A stretch of DNA of 64,000 nucleotides from Cladocopium goreaui (GCA_947184155.2 CAMXCT020000501.1:93501-157500), one strand, 5' to 3'. Numbered from the stretch's first letter, positions 37,401 through 48,869 are shown. The notes: generated from the sequence alone by a model not told the origin. Numbers and translations: made by a program.

Positions 37401-40300
37401 TGAGTCACGCATTCCTCCCAGTCACTGCGGTCACTTGGTGGAAACTCTGCTAGTGTTTTTTCCAGTATACGGCAAAACCAGCCGCCATGTCGCTCAGTCT
37501 TTCCGAGTTGCCAGTGAGCTTCTCCAGCAATTGCATGAACATGACAACCCTGAAACTCAAGGTAGGTCTGCAAAGGATCACCAAGATTGGTTTGGGCCTG
37601 ATCTAAAACCACTTCTTTCGGGGGTCCAAAAACCTTCACCCAGTGTTCTGAAATCACTTGCTTCAAAACCATGGACGTTTCACGCTCGAAAATTGGAATC
37701 ATAAGCTGATAGCAACTGGACTGGTCCACTATGTTCACAGCCTTGATCTGTTGGTTTGGTTTCCACCCTGGGAGATACTTCACATCTACACCTATACACT
37801 GATTGAAAGTGCTTGGTCGTGAAGCTTTGGCTGGCAGCGGAACATGGGGTCGGATTTGAGACTTGCAAAACGCACAGTCGAGCTTGGGAGCTAGGCTAAT
37901 AGCTCGATCGGATGCCTGAGAGTGCTTCAAAATCCTCACTAGGTCATGGGCTGGTGGATGTCCTAGATTGCGGTGCACTTTGTCCAACACTTTGAGAAGC
38001 TCGGCATCCGTCTTCTCGGAAGACAAATCAGGCTTTGCGGCAAGAACTTCCTGTACATGATGGGTCGACCATTCGACGTCTTCGACCATACAGGCTTTCT
38101 TCATGCTGACAAACCTAGGAACTGTGTCCATGACTGCTTCAACAAACTGCGGAGTGTATTTACCAGTGAAAGCACTTATTGAACCTACCTCGGGATGTGA
38201 TCCTGCCACCGGCTGGTGGCATTGGTGCTGAGGGCTCTTACTCCCTGGGCATTGCTTGGCTAAGCATTTCATACTGGCATGGCTAACTAGCAGTTTCGTA
38301 CCCTTGCGAATCAAGTGCACACTTTTGGGAATCCTAAGTCCATAACGGCACATGTGGCATGTCAGCAAATGGTGTTGGTCGCACAGTCGCTTGACCTCAT
38401 CATACGTCCAGATCTTGGAGCCTAACGGATGCTCAAAGATGGCTTGTCCTCCAAGTGCAATCTGTTGTTCAAACAATTTGCAACAAAACTTGACAAACAT
38501 GCGGCTTTGCCGAACACGGCGCATGTACTCTTGAGGATCCATCGTACAGGCATTCAAATGGAACCAACCCCCTTCATCGGTGCATGGAGGGCAGAGAACC
38601 AAAAGATCCGGTGGGTTTTCTCTAAGCTCGCGTGCAACATCGTCTCGGGTCTGTGGCTTCGTAAAGTCATAGCCAGTTTTCAGATCATATGATCGGCAGC
38701 TACCTCCTACTCCCTGAACCAATGGTGAAAACCTTGGAGGGCAAAACACTTCGGCAACTAGGAGTGGCTTACCATCAACCTTAGTAGATGGGGTCTTTGC
38801 TGCATGGCTGACCTGAGACTCTAATTGGCGCACGCAGTGCACAGGCAAGGCCTCAGTGGTGATCATCTTTTCCTGTGGCTGAAAGTGAAACTCGGTTGTA
38901 ACATGAAGCACCTCTTTGGGAATGTCTTGATGATAACATTTCTTGGGCTTAGTAGTACTAATCGGCTCATCAAACAAAACATTACCAGTGGCACTATCAA
39001 TAACCCTTCTATGTTTCACGGCTTGCCATGGAGGACCCTGTTTACCTGATGTAATTGCCTTAGAGATATATGAGTCATGTCTGCACCACACTTGCAGTGG
39101 ATTGAGCTGTCCTGGATCAGCATCGAGGGATGACTTGGAGATAGGTGCAGGCTCGACCGCTATCTCACCGTTCGCATCACTGCAGTCGGATGGGACCTCT
39201 GACGAGGCAGGCAGAGCACTCTGGTTCATCATGACTTCTTCAAACTCATCAGCGGCATCGGCCTTCTGAACATCACCAATCACATGAATCACATACTGGC
39301 CGGCTTCGTTGGTATGCAAAGGGATGGCCACTTGGTCTGCAAACAGTTTCATTTCGTTTTTGCCAAAATCCACAACGGCTTGCAGGGACTGCAGAGCATT
39401 CCTGGAGATCAACAACGGTGCACGACCTTTCACAATTGCAGCCTTAATCACCCCTTGACGACCAGCTATGACCACAGGGACGCGGATCATTGATTCAGAA
39501 GTCTCACGCTCACCGTTGCCAAATTTGAAGTGATTCAGCTCATACTGCACTTCGGGAATTGGAATGCCCCGATCTTTCCAAAGCTGCTTGAACTCCTCGA
39601 GTGTCTCACGTCCTACAATGGTGCGGCCGCACCCAGAATCAATGATTCCATAACCAGGTGAGCTGACAAGCAGGACCTCGGGAGACACAGGGGACATGGT
39701 CAAGGCATTTGAAAGAGGATCACCATCATCAGGACATACTTTGGCATCAGGAAGGACTTTGGAACGTTCAGCTCGTCGTTGACGAAGCAGCATTAGGGCA
39801 CTGCTGGTCAGATCAGTTGATGGACAAATGCTCACAGCAGCAACAAAATCTTCACGAAAAGGTTCCACCAGAGCCGCACCTGTATCAGCTGACTTTGCAG
39901 AGCCAGATCCACGTCCTTTGCCCTTGCCAGACCTACATTCACGGGACCAATGTCCGACTTGATGACACTTGTGGCAACGTGTCTTCTTTTTGAGCTCTTC
40001 AATCTTCACACGGTACGACTTGCGAAGATCTTGCGCAGCGCCGAAACGGCGGGAGCGCTGCATCTGGCTGAGCTCCTTGCGTTTCTCCTTCCATCCAACC
40101 GCTAGGGCCTCCGCAACTTCTTGTTCTTCAAACACTTCTTCAGGTTCTTCGGCCGGAATCAGTGAGTCATGTTCTGCAAGAAAAGCTTCAACCTCCTGCA
40201 GGATGGGATCGCCATCGGCCTCTTCATTTTCAGCTGCATCAGCCTCGATGAGACCTGCCCCAAGAGTCTTACGCTTGGAGACTACATATTCTGGATAGCA
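34496..40300 (-). CDS. copia Gag-Pol, C-terminal gag and complete pol
   Basis: The frame is open from the insert junction to the stop (about 1,930 aa). In order, numbered from codon 1 at 40135: a zinc knuckle CHKCHQVGHWSREC (54-67); aspartic protease with IIDSGCGRT (Asp about 166); integrase zinc motif (H..H..C..C around LGHPPAHDL and LDCAFCKSQ); integrase catalytic core starting GVDVKYLPG, with VVLDQAQTN and later a Glu; a Ser/Pro/acidic linker; reverse transcriptase with LGDIKGAFLEA and VHVDDTALGG (HVDD in place of YVDD); and RNase H with CHSDAAFAN and LGGESQAMSTASG. It is translated with gag as one polyprotein if the insert is absent. No internal stop or frameshift is seen. Confidence 0.93.
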   Translation of the reverse strand, partial: CYPEYVVSKRKTLGAGLIEADAAENEEADGDPILQEVEAFLAEHDSLIPAEEPEEVFEEQEVAEALAVGWKEKRKELSQMQRSRRFGAAQDLRKSYRVKIEELKKKTRCHKCHQVGHWSRECRSGKGKGRGSGSAKSADTGAALVEPFREDFVAAVSICPSTDLTSSALMLLRQRRAERSKVLPDAKVCPDDGDPLSNALTMSPVSPEVLLVSSPGYGIIDSGCGRTIVGRETLEEFKQLWKDRGIPIPEVQYELNHFKFGNGERETSESMIRVPVVIAGRQGVIKAAIVKGRAPLLISRNALQSLQAVVDFGKNEMKLFADQVAIPLHTNEAGQYVIHVIGDVQKADAADEFEEVMMNQSALPASSEVPSDCSDANGEIAVEPAPISKSSLDADPGQLNPLQVWCRHDSYISKAITSGKQGPPWQAVKHRRVIDSATGNVLFDEPISTTKPKKCYHQDIPKEVLHVTTEFHFQPQEKMITTEALPVHCVRQLESQVSHAAKTPSTKVDGKPLLVAEVFCPPRFSPLVQGVGGSCRSYDLKTGYDFTKPQTRDDVARELRENPPDLLVLCPPCTDEGGWFHLNACTMDPQEYMRRVRQSRMFVKFCCKLFEQQIALGGQAIFEHPLGSKIWTYDEVKRLCDQHHLLTCHMCRYGLRIPKSVHLIRKGTKLLVSHASMKCLAKQCPGSKSPQHQCHQPVAGSHPEVGSISAFTGKYTPQFVEAVMDTVPRFVSMKKACMVEDVEWSTHHVQEVLAAKPDLSSEKTDAELLKVLDKVHRNLGHPPAHDLVRILKHSQASDRAISLAPKLDCAFCKSQIRPHVPLPAKASRPSTFNQCIGVDVKYLPGWKPNQQIKAVNIVDQSSCYQLMIPIFERETSMVLKQVISEHWVKVFGPPKEVVLDQAQTNLGDPLQTYLEFQGCHVHAIAGEAHWQLGKTERHGGWFCRILEKTLAEFPPSDRSDWEECVTHAHVKNAMIQSHGYTPYQHVFGRNPDVPTDLLSEPLHVVPATASLTDDSMAKSQAIRSAARLAVIKTQDDNALRRAYSARPRLTQQFQAGDLVAYWRCQKYQQGQVLLGGRWYGTAVVVGNVGKNYVIAHRRQIFRAAPEQLRPATEEERAVVTTPQTELLGIKDMIEGGTFHSHQFIDLVPGHYPTMAEPVLGPPTAESQSDSLPAPSASAQSSNVVEPPVPSTISEASVPAQPEPSASEMPDKSPQEDENEIAEQSSSASADSSYGPLRRVRLKAGPPALYRPPSMKEADFAEIMREIVPKLVERAIVAETHDESMHTKRQLEDADVSEQPASQKPRVEEHETLSVEDVNHLQELWDDDHSSIEVLIANYMQKKLSKEIHPTKNSPELQAKVDESKRVEWQTILDKQAVKIHYGRKAAKIREQHANRFIGSRFVITKKATEEDKPIDESDPNSYRVKSRWCLQGHLDPDLDKKVAAGMLQSPTLSQMGRMLVMQVISSFGWQLQLGDIKGAFLEAGPLPEEFTPLFAHPPQGGIPGLPSDAVIEVTGNLYGQNDAPSAWHRTFDAEAQRFGWEQSRFDACLYFLRDPTTNGLVGIMGVHVDDTALGGNGAFFNHAVKQLRDRFPYRKWRIGNGEFCGAFYSQDSVTKAISMSQKLFAEKIRPATIPKSAKPDDYLNDGQVRVLRAINGSLNWIASQSRPDVAVQTSLSQQAFPRPQIRHLRDANNAVRRVKQHKDLQITFQPIPVEELCIACHSDAAFANVGSHTQAGYIIAFCEKKIHTGEVSHWTPVTWKSYKLPRAVSSTLGGESQAMSTASGTVEWLSLLLTEALDGRFEVRQCRSLLAKRSPVLATDCKSLYDHLISPSSPTAVDDRRTSIDIVIIRESIKLTNAQIRWLPTNRMIADGLTKDKADPIDLLRSCVRAGTYQISPEEFVLAQQAEERALRAQKRQSVGPTEDHLGVTDDNQK
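40293..40300. repeat. 8-bp target-site duplication, left copy (GGATAGCA)
   Basis: Identical to 60919-60926, directly abutting the two inverted termini of the insert. Confidence 0.88.
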
Positions 40301-40327
40301 TTCAGACTTCTTAAATCCTTTAGGATG
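40301..40327 (+). repeat. left terminal inverted repeat
   Basis: 27 bp, TTCAGACTTC...TAGGATG. It aligns with the complement of 60893-60918 with three substitutions and a short indel near the middle. Confidence 0.85.
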
Positions 40328-40640
40328 CCGTTTTTGGCAAATAATTTTATTTACGATTTTTTATGATTTTTTTATGATTTGCAGATATGGTTTTTTTATG
40401 GTTGAAAAAATGACTTATGATTTTTTTATGATTTTTTTATGGATAGGAAAATGACTTATGATTTTTTTAATGATTTTTTATGATTTTTTATGATTTGTTT
40501 TATGATTTTTTATGTTTTTTTATGGTTTTTTAATGATGGGAAGATGATTTATGTTTTTTTTATGTTTTTTTTATGTTTTTTTAAATGTTTTTTTTAATGT
40601 TTTTTTTTGTTTGTTTACAGGTTTTTGTTGTTTTTTGATG
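40328..40640. repeat. left subterminal T-rich array
   Basis: Degenerate (TTTTTTATGATT)n with interspersed GGTTTTTT and GTTTTT. Read inward, it has the same T-rich sense as the right subterminal array, so the two form a long low-complexity inverted repeat. Confidence 0.8.
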
Positions 40641-41254
40641 TGTTTTGTTATATTTATGGTTTCTCTGATGTGTTTTTAGAATGGTTTTGGTATGGTTTTA
40701 ATAGGTGTTTTTTACATGGTAGTTGGGTATTTTAACATCTGTTTCCTGGTATATTCAGCTGAGCCATGTCTTTCCCTTTAGTTGGGACAGATTTGCGCAA
40801 ACAACATCTTAAGGGATTCTTTGGGCACCCCACGGCCAAATCAAGCAGCATATTTTCTCTCGCCTCCGGCTGCTAGATGATACTAGCAGTATGGTATGTG
40901 CTTAGCGCAGAGCCATGCAGGGAACATGCTGAACAATTCAGCTGCTCTTGACGCATGTGAGTCTAGGCCGGGGACATACATATATATAATATATATATAT
41001 TCATATATATATATGTACATCTGAATAATCAAACACCACCTAGGTTATGAACGATTTTGACAGAAAAACTGAGGGGTTATGTTTAATCTCCTAGCTAAAC
41101 TATTGTTCCAAACTGTGATTTGTTCTTTTTTGGGAGAACACTCCCAGTCCGCCGGCCCCATCACTGTGTGAAAAGTGAGACAGAGCCAAAATCAGCTCGA
41201 CGTGATGCTTGAATGCCCTGTCTAGGTCTACTATAGGTATAGCAGTACCTAAAC

Positions 41255-44160
41255 TTATTTTTTCACAGTCTTCGGTTCCAAAAGAGCCCTGGCACCTTTC
41301 AATAGCTCTTCATGGATAAGACCCTCAGGGACTTTACCCCCGGCTACTGACCCCAATTCAGCTCTGATACATTTGATAGATTCTACATCCTGCGAGTTGA
41401 GCAGGGAAGAAATCAGTAGGCCTTCAGTGTAGAAAGCAGCGCCCCTGTTGTAGTCCTCAGTAGCTGCCTTGATTCTCTCTGTGAGGCCCTTGACCTCAAA
41501 GCTTCCCAACACTTTGTTCGCAAAAGACTTCGCTTTCCGGATCGCCTGGCATAGGAAACGGTATCAACGTAATGGGGTTGGCATAAATGAAGGGTCACTG
41601 GATGCAAATAGTCAATAATCTAGTAATGTATATTCACACGCATTAAGAAAAAACATTGTATGATGCATTGCCTGTGTTTTCGCAAAGTAGTAACGCTAGT
41701 CAGTCATAAGAAAGCAAAACCATCCAATATTCCCAGGAAGACAAACAACTTCTCAACCTTGAAACCTGTTTCTGAACCTGGCTAGGCTAGGCCTGGTCGT
41801 ACTGATTCTTGGAAGGTTCGATTTCGCCAGCATCGGGAATCTTTGAAAGTTTCTCCTGGGCAAACTCCAAGAGAGCTTGGAGAGTCATTCCTTCTTTGAG
41901 GTCCTTCTTCCAACTGCCATCTGCTGTGTGCTGATTCTGGGTCACCTTGCCAAAAGTCTGAGCGACTTTGTCCAAGTCAATGAGATGATTGGACACGACC
42001 GAAGTGACAATCTTGGTCAAAGGCTCATTCTCGGACACAGACATCAGCAGGTTCTCGAGGCTGATGTCCACCATGTTCAGTCCCACAGGGAAGACACCAG
42101 CAGTCAAGGTAACATAGTCATCCTTAATCTTCTGGATGTCTTTGGAGACCTGTGTGGTCTGCCTGCTCAATTTGCGGAGCGCGATCAGCACTCGCTCCAA
42201 ACGCTGTTCGAGGAGGCCAAAGTCGGTCGCAGGGCCAGCTTCCATCTCGCCAATGCCCTTCAAAACATCCATGCAAAGCTTGAAAGCTTCAACTTGGCTC
42301 AGCAACGATGTCTTCACCTCTCCATCCGCCATGTACCCGATCAGAAGGACAAGCTTCTTGTACCACGCCGTAACGTCAACTGGGATCTCGCTTGCCTGGG
42401 CGATGTCATTCGAATGACCCCCGAGAAAACGAGATGTCATGTCATTCATCCGGTTCCAAAAAGGTGTTCAATATAATAGGTTGTAAGGTAAGAGTACTAC
42501 AGTTACTGCATTGAAAAAAATCTACTCTAACACACAAGAGGTTACTGTAAAGCTTCTAAAACACACATCGCAAGACATTCCAACCAACCATAAAAAGGAC
42601 ACAAAAATCATGAGGCCAAAATTATTTTGAGAAATTGTCATTGTCACCTGACTCCCACAAACAATGACAAGATGCCCTGAGCTTGAAAATCAAAGGTCTG
42701 AAGTGCCAGAAAACCGCGGCCCCGAACTTCTCCTTGTCATCTCCTTGCAATCCAGAAACTGTCTTGCATTGCTGCAAAAGCCTCAGGAGCTCATCTAGAT
42801 TTTCACCCATGTCTTTGTCACCTGCTTCTGGCGAACACTCCAAAGGGTACTTGTCGAGGAGGGTTTTCAAATCCTTGAGCAAAAGATCTTGGCCAACTTT
42901 GCTTTGAAGTTTGGTGAGCTGACTACAAAGCTCCGACTCAAGCCCGTCGAGGCTACCGACTCTTGTTGCCTTCTTCCAACTCGAGAGATTCTCACTGGCC
43001 ATCATGATGACCTCCTTCTCCACAGGCCTCTTCTTCAGAGCCAGGACGCAGTCTTGAACCTTTTGCCAGACGAGCAAAGCTGAAGAATGCTTTGCAAGGA
43101 GCTCATCATTGAGTTTGGTCCAAGCCTCTGAATCTTTGAAGGCATCTCGCACGTAAGTGACCATCGAATTGTCACCTTTGTACTTGAGAACCCATTCAAC
43201 ATCAGCCGGGCTTGAATCCAGAAATCCCGGAATTGGCGAAGCCAAGCAGGTGATGGCCAGGCACACCTTCTGCATGCGCTCAACTTCATCCTTGAAATTG
43301 GATGGGAAGTCATCCATCACATCTGTGCAGTCAGGAGCATCAATTGCGGCGATCAGTGTGCTCATCAGGAGGATGAGCTTCTGACGATGCTCCTTCACAT
43401 GGGTCAGCAGCGCCAGCAAGGCATCACACCCAAAGGCTTTCTCCAAGCAAGAGGCCAAGTCCTGCAATCGGTGGGTTCGCCCTGACTACTAGATTTATTT
43501 TCAAACTAATCACACCCATGCTGTCAAAGATGTGCGGTTGGTGATGGGACCAGTGACAATGCCCTAGGCCCTATTTTTTTTGCAAAGAACGGACAGCGTT
43601 TCACGAGCTAAAAATCGGAAGAAAGGACCGGACCTAGACCTAGACTCTAGACAGCTGACAAACAAAGAAAGCTGCTTTAAATTCCCCACCCCTCCCAACC
43701 CCAAACGGTCCCCGGCAATCTTCTCCAACTCTTCCTCTTTCTGAGCTTCACTAATGTCGCCCTTCATGACCTGGTTGTTGACACTTGCCACTTCCGCTGC
43801 CCAAACATTGTTGAATTGAACCTGGGTATCGTCACACTCCTGATCTGGACTTGCCCATGCACGCAAAACACGAGCAAGCATGTGGGCTGCCTTCTCACTG
43901 TTTTCGGGGCTGGAGGTGGTGAGATCAAGAGCCAAATCATTCGTTCTGCGCAGAAGTAGCTTGCACCGGATGCTAAGTGGGAGTTTGATCTCATCCTCTT
44001 TGATGGCTTGAAGATGAGCTGCAAGTTCATGCCGGGGCATCCTCTTGAGAATCGCTCCACCCAGCAATGCACCACAGTGCTCGGCGATTGCGATCTGCTG
44101 ATTCAAACGACTTGACTCCTTCTTGCCGTCGTCCTCCAAACTCTTTGCTAGCACTCTTGC
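41255..44160 (-). CDS. insert gene D, C-terminal helical exons (unknown function)
   Basis: Exons: about 43715-44160 (from ARVLAKSLEDDGKK; charged helical), about 42655-43461 (DLASCLEKAFGCDALLALL), 41793-42395 (ASEIPVDVTAWYKKLVLL; GC donor) and 41255-41545 (AIRKAKSFANKVLG, ending KTVKK stop). All acceptors are AG|G. The sequence is rich in Leu, Lys and Glu, consistent with alpha-helical bundles, with no recognised catalytic motif. It is probably the continuation of the zinc-ribbon exons at 46-47 kb. The last exon stops about 950 bp inside the left terminus. Confidence 0.55.
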
Positions 44161-44183
44161 CTCCAAGGGAGAGACACAGGAAA

Positions 44184-45204
44184 TTACTTTACTTCGAGTT
44201 ATCCCCACCATGACATCTATAGGTTTTGTTACTGGCAAATCTTCTGGCATATCTTCTGGCATTTTATCTGGCATATCTTCTGGCATTCTATCTGGCATTC
44301 TACCTGGCATATCTTCTGGCACTCTATCTGGCATATCTTCTGGCATAGCTTCTGACATTCTATCTGGCATTCTATCTGGCAAATCTTCTGGCATATGTTC
44401 TGGCAAACATTCTGGCACTTTATCTGGCATACCTTCTGGAATTCTATCTGACATTCTATCTGGCATAACTTCTGGCATTCTATCTGGCATATCTTCTGGC
44501 ATTTTATCTGGCATATCTTCTGGCATTCTATCTGGCATATCTTCTGGCATTCTACCTAGCATATCTTCTGGCATATGTTCTGGCATATCTTCTGGCACTC
44601 TATCTGGCATATCTTCTGACATTCTATCTGGCATTCTATCTGGCAAATCTTCTGGCGTTCTATCTGGAAAACATTCTGGCACTTTATCTGGCATACCTTC
44701 TGGAATTCTATCTGACATTCTATCTGGCATACCTTCTGGCATTCTATCTGGCATATCTTCTGGCATTCTTTCTGACATTCTATCTGGCGTTCTATCTGGC
44801 CGTTGAGGTCCAGCGGTGCTCACTGAGCTCGGAGGGTCTGAGGTTGAGGTCCAGCGGTGCGCGCTGAGCTCGGACGGTCCCAGGTTGAGGTCCAGCGGTG
44901 CTCACTGAGCTCGGAAGAATCCCAGGTTGAGGTCCAGCGGTGCCCAGTGCGCTCAGACCCTTGCAGTTGAGGTCCAGCAGTGCCCACTGCGTGCGGAAGT
45001 TGGCGAAGAGCTTGGCGAAGAGTTGGCAAGGCGGAAGTGAACATGGGAGTGGATGCAAAGGTGGTGGAGGAGAAGCTGGAGGAGAGGGAGGAGGAGGAGA
45101 AGAAGGAGGTGGAGGATGAGGCGGAGGAGGCGGAGGATGAGGAGGAGGAGGCGGAAGAGGAGAACAACGGTGATAAAATCTAACAACCCTCACCTGGCAG
45201 GTGG
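44184..45204 (-). repeat. composite tandem-repeat module, copy B
   Basis: On the minus strand: CACCTGCCAGGTGAGG, a CTCCTC-rich block, ~41-bp units with GGACCTCAACC, then 24-bp units with CAGATAGAATGCCAGA, ending near GTCATGGTGGGGATAACTCG. It is very similar to copy C. The long PDRMPED-type frame over it is a repeat artefact. It lies in an apparent intron of gene D, between 45299 and 44160. Confidence 0.8.
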
Positions 45205-45298
45205 GGAAATGATAAAAATTGTTGGTGTGTGTGTGTGTATGTGCGTGATGGTGTGTTGCATATAAATGGCTTTCACTCCTCATTTTGCCTACCTTACC

Positions 45299-45764
45299 TT
45301 ATTGTAAAACTTCAAAACATCCAAAGCAGTCAGACGTTTTCATAGCCCCGCGCCCCTCGAAGCTGGTGTCCATTCTTTTCGCCCGCGAGAATGCGCTCAG
45401 GCACCAGACCCCAAAAACATGGTGGCACGCAGCCGAGATCTTTCACCAGCAGCCTCAATCGCTTGACTGCCATGATCTGGGGATCAGCTTGGTCTGGTGA
45501 TGCTGCTTGCCCATCAATGTTCAAGGCGTCCTCTGCGTCTAAGTCCTCCACCTCACTCGCTTGCTTCCTCTTGCGAATGGTTTTCTTGGGGGCCGCAACC
45601 TCCCCCAAAGAACCAAGGGCGAGAGCAGGAGCGGGCTGAAAGACTGAGACAGAGACATCACTAGGATCGACTAAGGGGTCGTTCTCCTCATTCTCTTCCT
45701 CCTTGCATTCCTCCCCACCAAAGCCATCATCATCGTCCAGGTCCTGAACCTGCATGTCACGGTC
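45299..45764 (-). CDS. insert gene D, middle exon with probable 1-nt frameshift
   Basis: AG|G start (DRDMQVQDLDDDDGFGG), then acidic and basic low-complexity sequence including a nuclear-signal-like KKTIRKRK, then VKRLRLLVKDLGCVPPC. The frame stops just after GYENV (about 45336). A +1 shift there gives LTALDVLKFYNK running to a canonical AAG|GTAAGG donor at 45298, so one base has probably been lost. Function unknown. Confidence 0.5.
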
Positions 45765-46050
45765 CTGCAAGGGCTGAAGACAGCCAGAGCCAGACCGAAA
45801 GATACAGAAACTTCCTTGAATCTTGAATAAAAACAAGATGGTAGATCAGAAGAAACATCTTTCTTGGAACATGCTGGTTGCAAGTAGTCATGTTAAGTAA
45901 AGTTGACATTCGATGTTGGAAGTCATCAAGTAGATGTATCATAGATAGACTTACTGTAGAACTCCCCCTTTATCCCCAGATTGAAAAAAAACTACAGCTA
46001 CTCGAAACTTCTATGACATAATGATACTACCTTTTTGTACTAAACCAGAC

Positions 46051-47314
46051 CTGAAGGACTGCTGTTGCCCTCTCTTGCAACGACTCCAGAGTATGTAGCT
46101 TTTGAAGGGACTTGGTGGAAAGAGCTCCTCCAGAAGCACGTGCCTCCTGCTTCTCTGCTGCAAGGTCAAAAAGCTCCTGTGGCTGCTCCTTGCGAATCTG
46201 ATTCCCTGCTGCTAGGAGGGACTCTGTCAATTCAACCTCCTGGCGGACTTCTAACCGAACCTTTCGTAGAGAGGCCAGTTCACTAGCTGGCATCCCCCGC
46301 AACTTCAAAAGCCAGCCAGAAAGATAGGAACCATCTTCAATCTGGATACGAACTCCCTTGCCCATTTTCAAGGCTGAAGATCCAACACGAAACAGCCTGG
46401 TCAAATCAGCTTCGGTAACAAACCCGTATTCTTGAGAAGCAGTCACAGCCCGGATCTGGCGGTGACCAACATCAGTTGGTGGTGAGAAAACATTGGGGGC
46501 CTCACCGGCATTGATTTGCATCTTGATTGTTCGAGCTCCATCAAAGCCCTCCTTGAAGCCCGGGAATTTCTGAGCATCATGGTACATGGTTGACACTTCC
46601 TGGAACGTAAGCTTGGGAAACCCTTCTGTAGTAGTACTCAAACAGTCGAAGCAGCCAGACCCAATTGGACGGCCGCGAGAGTCTTGAGAACCCCACCGGG
46701 CCTCCTCAGGGCATAGAGGAGAACAATGGAAAAGACAGAGTCATAAGTGCTATAGAATATAGAACATTTGAATTGTATGGCATAAGCTGAAGCTAAAGAA
46801 AAGATACTGACATGGCGTTACTCGATGTTATCTGGGCATGAACTAACTAAGTAACTAAATATATGAATCATTAGTCGAACTTACGTTACCAACTCCGAAT
46901 TCGAAAAGCTACCCCATTCATTGCCATTCATATTCATATATAATATTTGAAGCGATTGAGGAAACAACCTGCAATGTTACAATGCTCTCCCATTCTCTCC
47001 TCCGGTTTTCGCAAGCAAACAGGGCAAGGTGACCAAGAAGGAGGACTTCCCCTCTTGCTCTTCAAATTCTCCTTCTTCACCGGAACCTTCCCTTTCCCGG
47101 ACGTTCCTCCTTTGGAGGCTTTGCCAGCTTTGGCCTTGGCCTTGGCATTTGCCTTGGCCGCTGCTGGCGGCACTGAAGCTGTTGTGGAAAGCTCTGCTAC
47201 CCCCGGCTCAGATTTCACTGCGGCGGAAGCTTCCTTTTTCACAGGAGCTGACTTAACAGCCGCCTTCTGCTTGGCATGGACCGTGGGTTTCTTTTTCGCC
47301 TGGGCAAGTAACAT
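46051..47314 (-). CDS. insert gene D, zinc-ribbon exons
   Basis: Exon 46973-47314 may begin at ATG (MLLAQAKKKPTVHAKQ) or at AG|G (47299). It is Lys/Ala-rich and ends with CPVCLRKPEERMGEHC. Exon 46051-46704 opens EARWGSQDSRGRPIGSGCFDC and runs about 218 residues to a CAG|GTCTGG donor. The pairs CPVC...HC and CFDC suggest a zinc-binding module split by an intron, followed by a mixed helical domain. Phase is kept if the intron uses a GC donor. No enzyme motif is visible; a DNA- or RNA-binding accessory protein of the transposon is a guess. Confidence 0.55.
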
Positions 47315-48301
47315 TCTTAGGGCAGGCCTGGAAAAAACGAAAGAATTCCAAAGTTCCAGATATGACTCAATGATTGGATTGAATCATCATTTTACCCAAT
47401 GATTTTCTACAAGTGTCGAAAGAAAACAAATTCTTGCGAACTCTTCTGAAACCTTAAACTTGAAACCCTGCTACTGCTAGATTTTGAAAAAGATTCGAAA
47501 ACACGTAAGCCTTGGAACAATTCAAATTCAGGCGCCCAAAAACAGCTAGAAACAACATCAATACACCCCAAGACCTAACTGTAGTTCACAAAAGGTAACT
47601 TCGCAAAACCCAGTGCGGGAAAGTCGCTGGTGCACTCGAAGATTTCACCATGGTTCTGGTTGGGACTGACCGGCTAGCTTGGGACCAGTGCCATCAGACT
47701 GTGCAGAGACAAAATCGGTAAATGCTGATTTGTGGGTATTTGCATACAAACATAAGAGTCTACAGTCTACAATTTACAATTTACAAACCATTAGATTCAT
47801 TAGATCGAGTTCAAGAGGACGTCCAACAGGCACTTGACACACGCTTGAAGCGGAAATGGAACTCGCACCAGTAAGGAATGGAGTGTATCCCTTTGTTGGG
47901 GGTTTTACGTATCTAAAATTAATATATTCACGTATGGGTGCTAAACACATACTTCATAAACAAAGGGACCCAAACCATTCCTGGATGATTTTTATTCACC
48001 TTTTTTTTCTTGCACTGCGTGGCGTTCACAGTGGTAGGCCACTGCTATGCTTTTGCATGGGTGAAATCACTAGCTGCTATAGCTGTCTCTGTGCTTCTGG
48101 GATCTCTGAATGTCTCAAAAGTCAATAATTATGAATCAAGGGGCCCAATATTTTGATAGCATATAGTGGTATTGCACAACAATGGTAGGAAACAATTAAA
48201 ATTTATACCATATATATCTAAGAACCATTTGACATCATATGAGGTGACATCAGAAGACCCGTAGACTAAGTACAAATGTGTAGATACTGTGGCATCAGAT
48301 T

Positions 48302-48832
48302 CTATGGGTCAGGGTAGCCTTTAATGAGGAACTGTGCCCAAATGCACACCCCAAGACAGGGCAAGGCCATACCCTCCCCTGCGAGCTTTCTAATCTGCTC
48401 CACTTTCATGTTCGAAGGGAAGTTCGTCGAATGTGGATTGTGGCCCTGAAGCCACAACATCTCTTTGGGGTGAACTAACCTCCCCAGACCCAAGTGCACC
48501 AACCGACTGCCAGTGCACAAAGTGTGGGCAAACCCATCTTTGGTGGTATGACTGCGGCGTACTGGATTCTGGGAAATGTCCACCACTACATTGCGAATAG
48601 CAGATTTCAAGCTCTTTTTTGTTTTCTTTTTTACATGTTTGGTCTTTTCGGCGACCACCATATTCAACAGGCTCCTGATCCTATTGGTCATCTTTAACCC
48701 TGATACCTTCAGTTCCAGCTGGTCGAAGGGCATGTAGTTCGGACTGATGCCCAATTCATCTCGCCACACCACAATTTGTGACTGCCATTTTGGGTCAGTG
48801 CCTGCTAGCCTGCTTCCTGCTTTTCCTGTTGC
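48302..48832 (-). CDS. C5 cytosine DNA methyltransferase, C-terminal exon (motifs IX-X)
   Basis: About 176 aa from AG|G to a TAG stop. It has a Lys-rich stretch (KHVKKKTKKSLKSAIRN), then NPVRRSHTTKDGFAHTL, LVHPKEMLWLQGHNP (the E-x-x-x-LQG signature of motif IX) and KLAGEGMALPCLG (motif X, part of the AdoMet pocket). The gene's earlier motifs lie at 59.2-60.5 kb on the same strand, more than 10 kb upstream, with the transposase-like gene in between. Either the transposase gene sits in a huge intron or these are parts of two methyltransferase copies. Confidence 0.7.
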   Translation of the reverse strand, partial: ATGKAGSRLAGTDPKWQSQIVVWRDELGISPNYMPFDQLELKVSGLKMTNRIRSLLNMVVAEKTKHVKKKTKKSLKSAIRNVVVDISQNPVRRSHTTKDGFAHTLCTGSRLVHLGLGRLVHPKEMLWLQGHNPHSTNFPSNMKVEQIRKLAGEGMALPCLGVCIWAQFLIKGYPDP

Positions 48833-48869
48833 CTGAGGGAGCAGGTGTACTATAATTAGAAACATGGTT

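Noticed and set aside
43564-44823. Start of the 419-codon minus frame with PDRMPED repeats as a protein
   Set aside because: The repeated half is satellite sequence with 24-bp units and is open in several frames on both strands. Only the part below 44160 has exon-like boundaries and ordinary composition.
45053-45283. Arg/Glu-rich plus frames and Pro/Ser-rich minus frames
   Set aside because: Purine/pyrimidine simple-sequence block of composite copy B.
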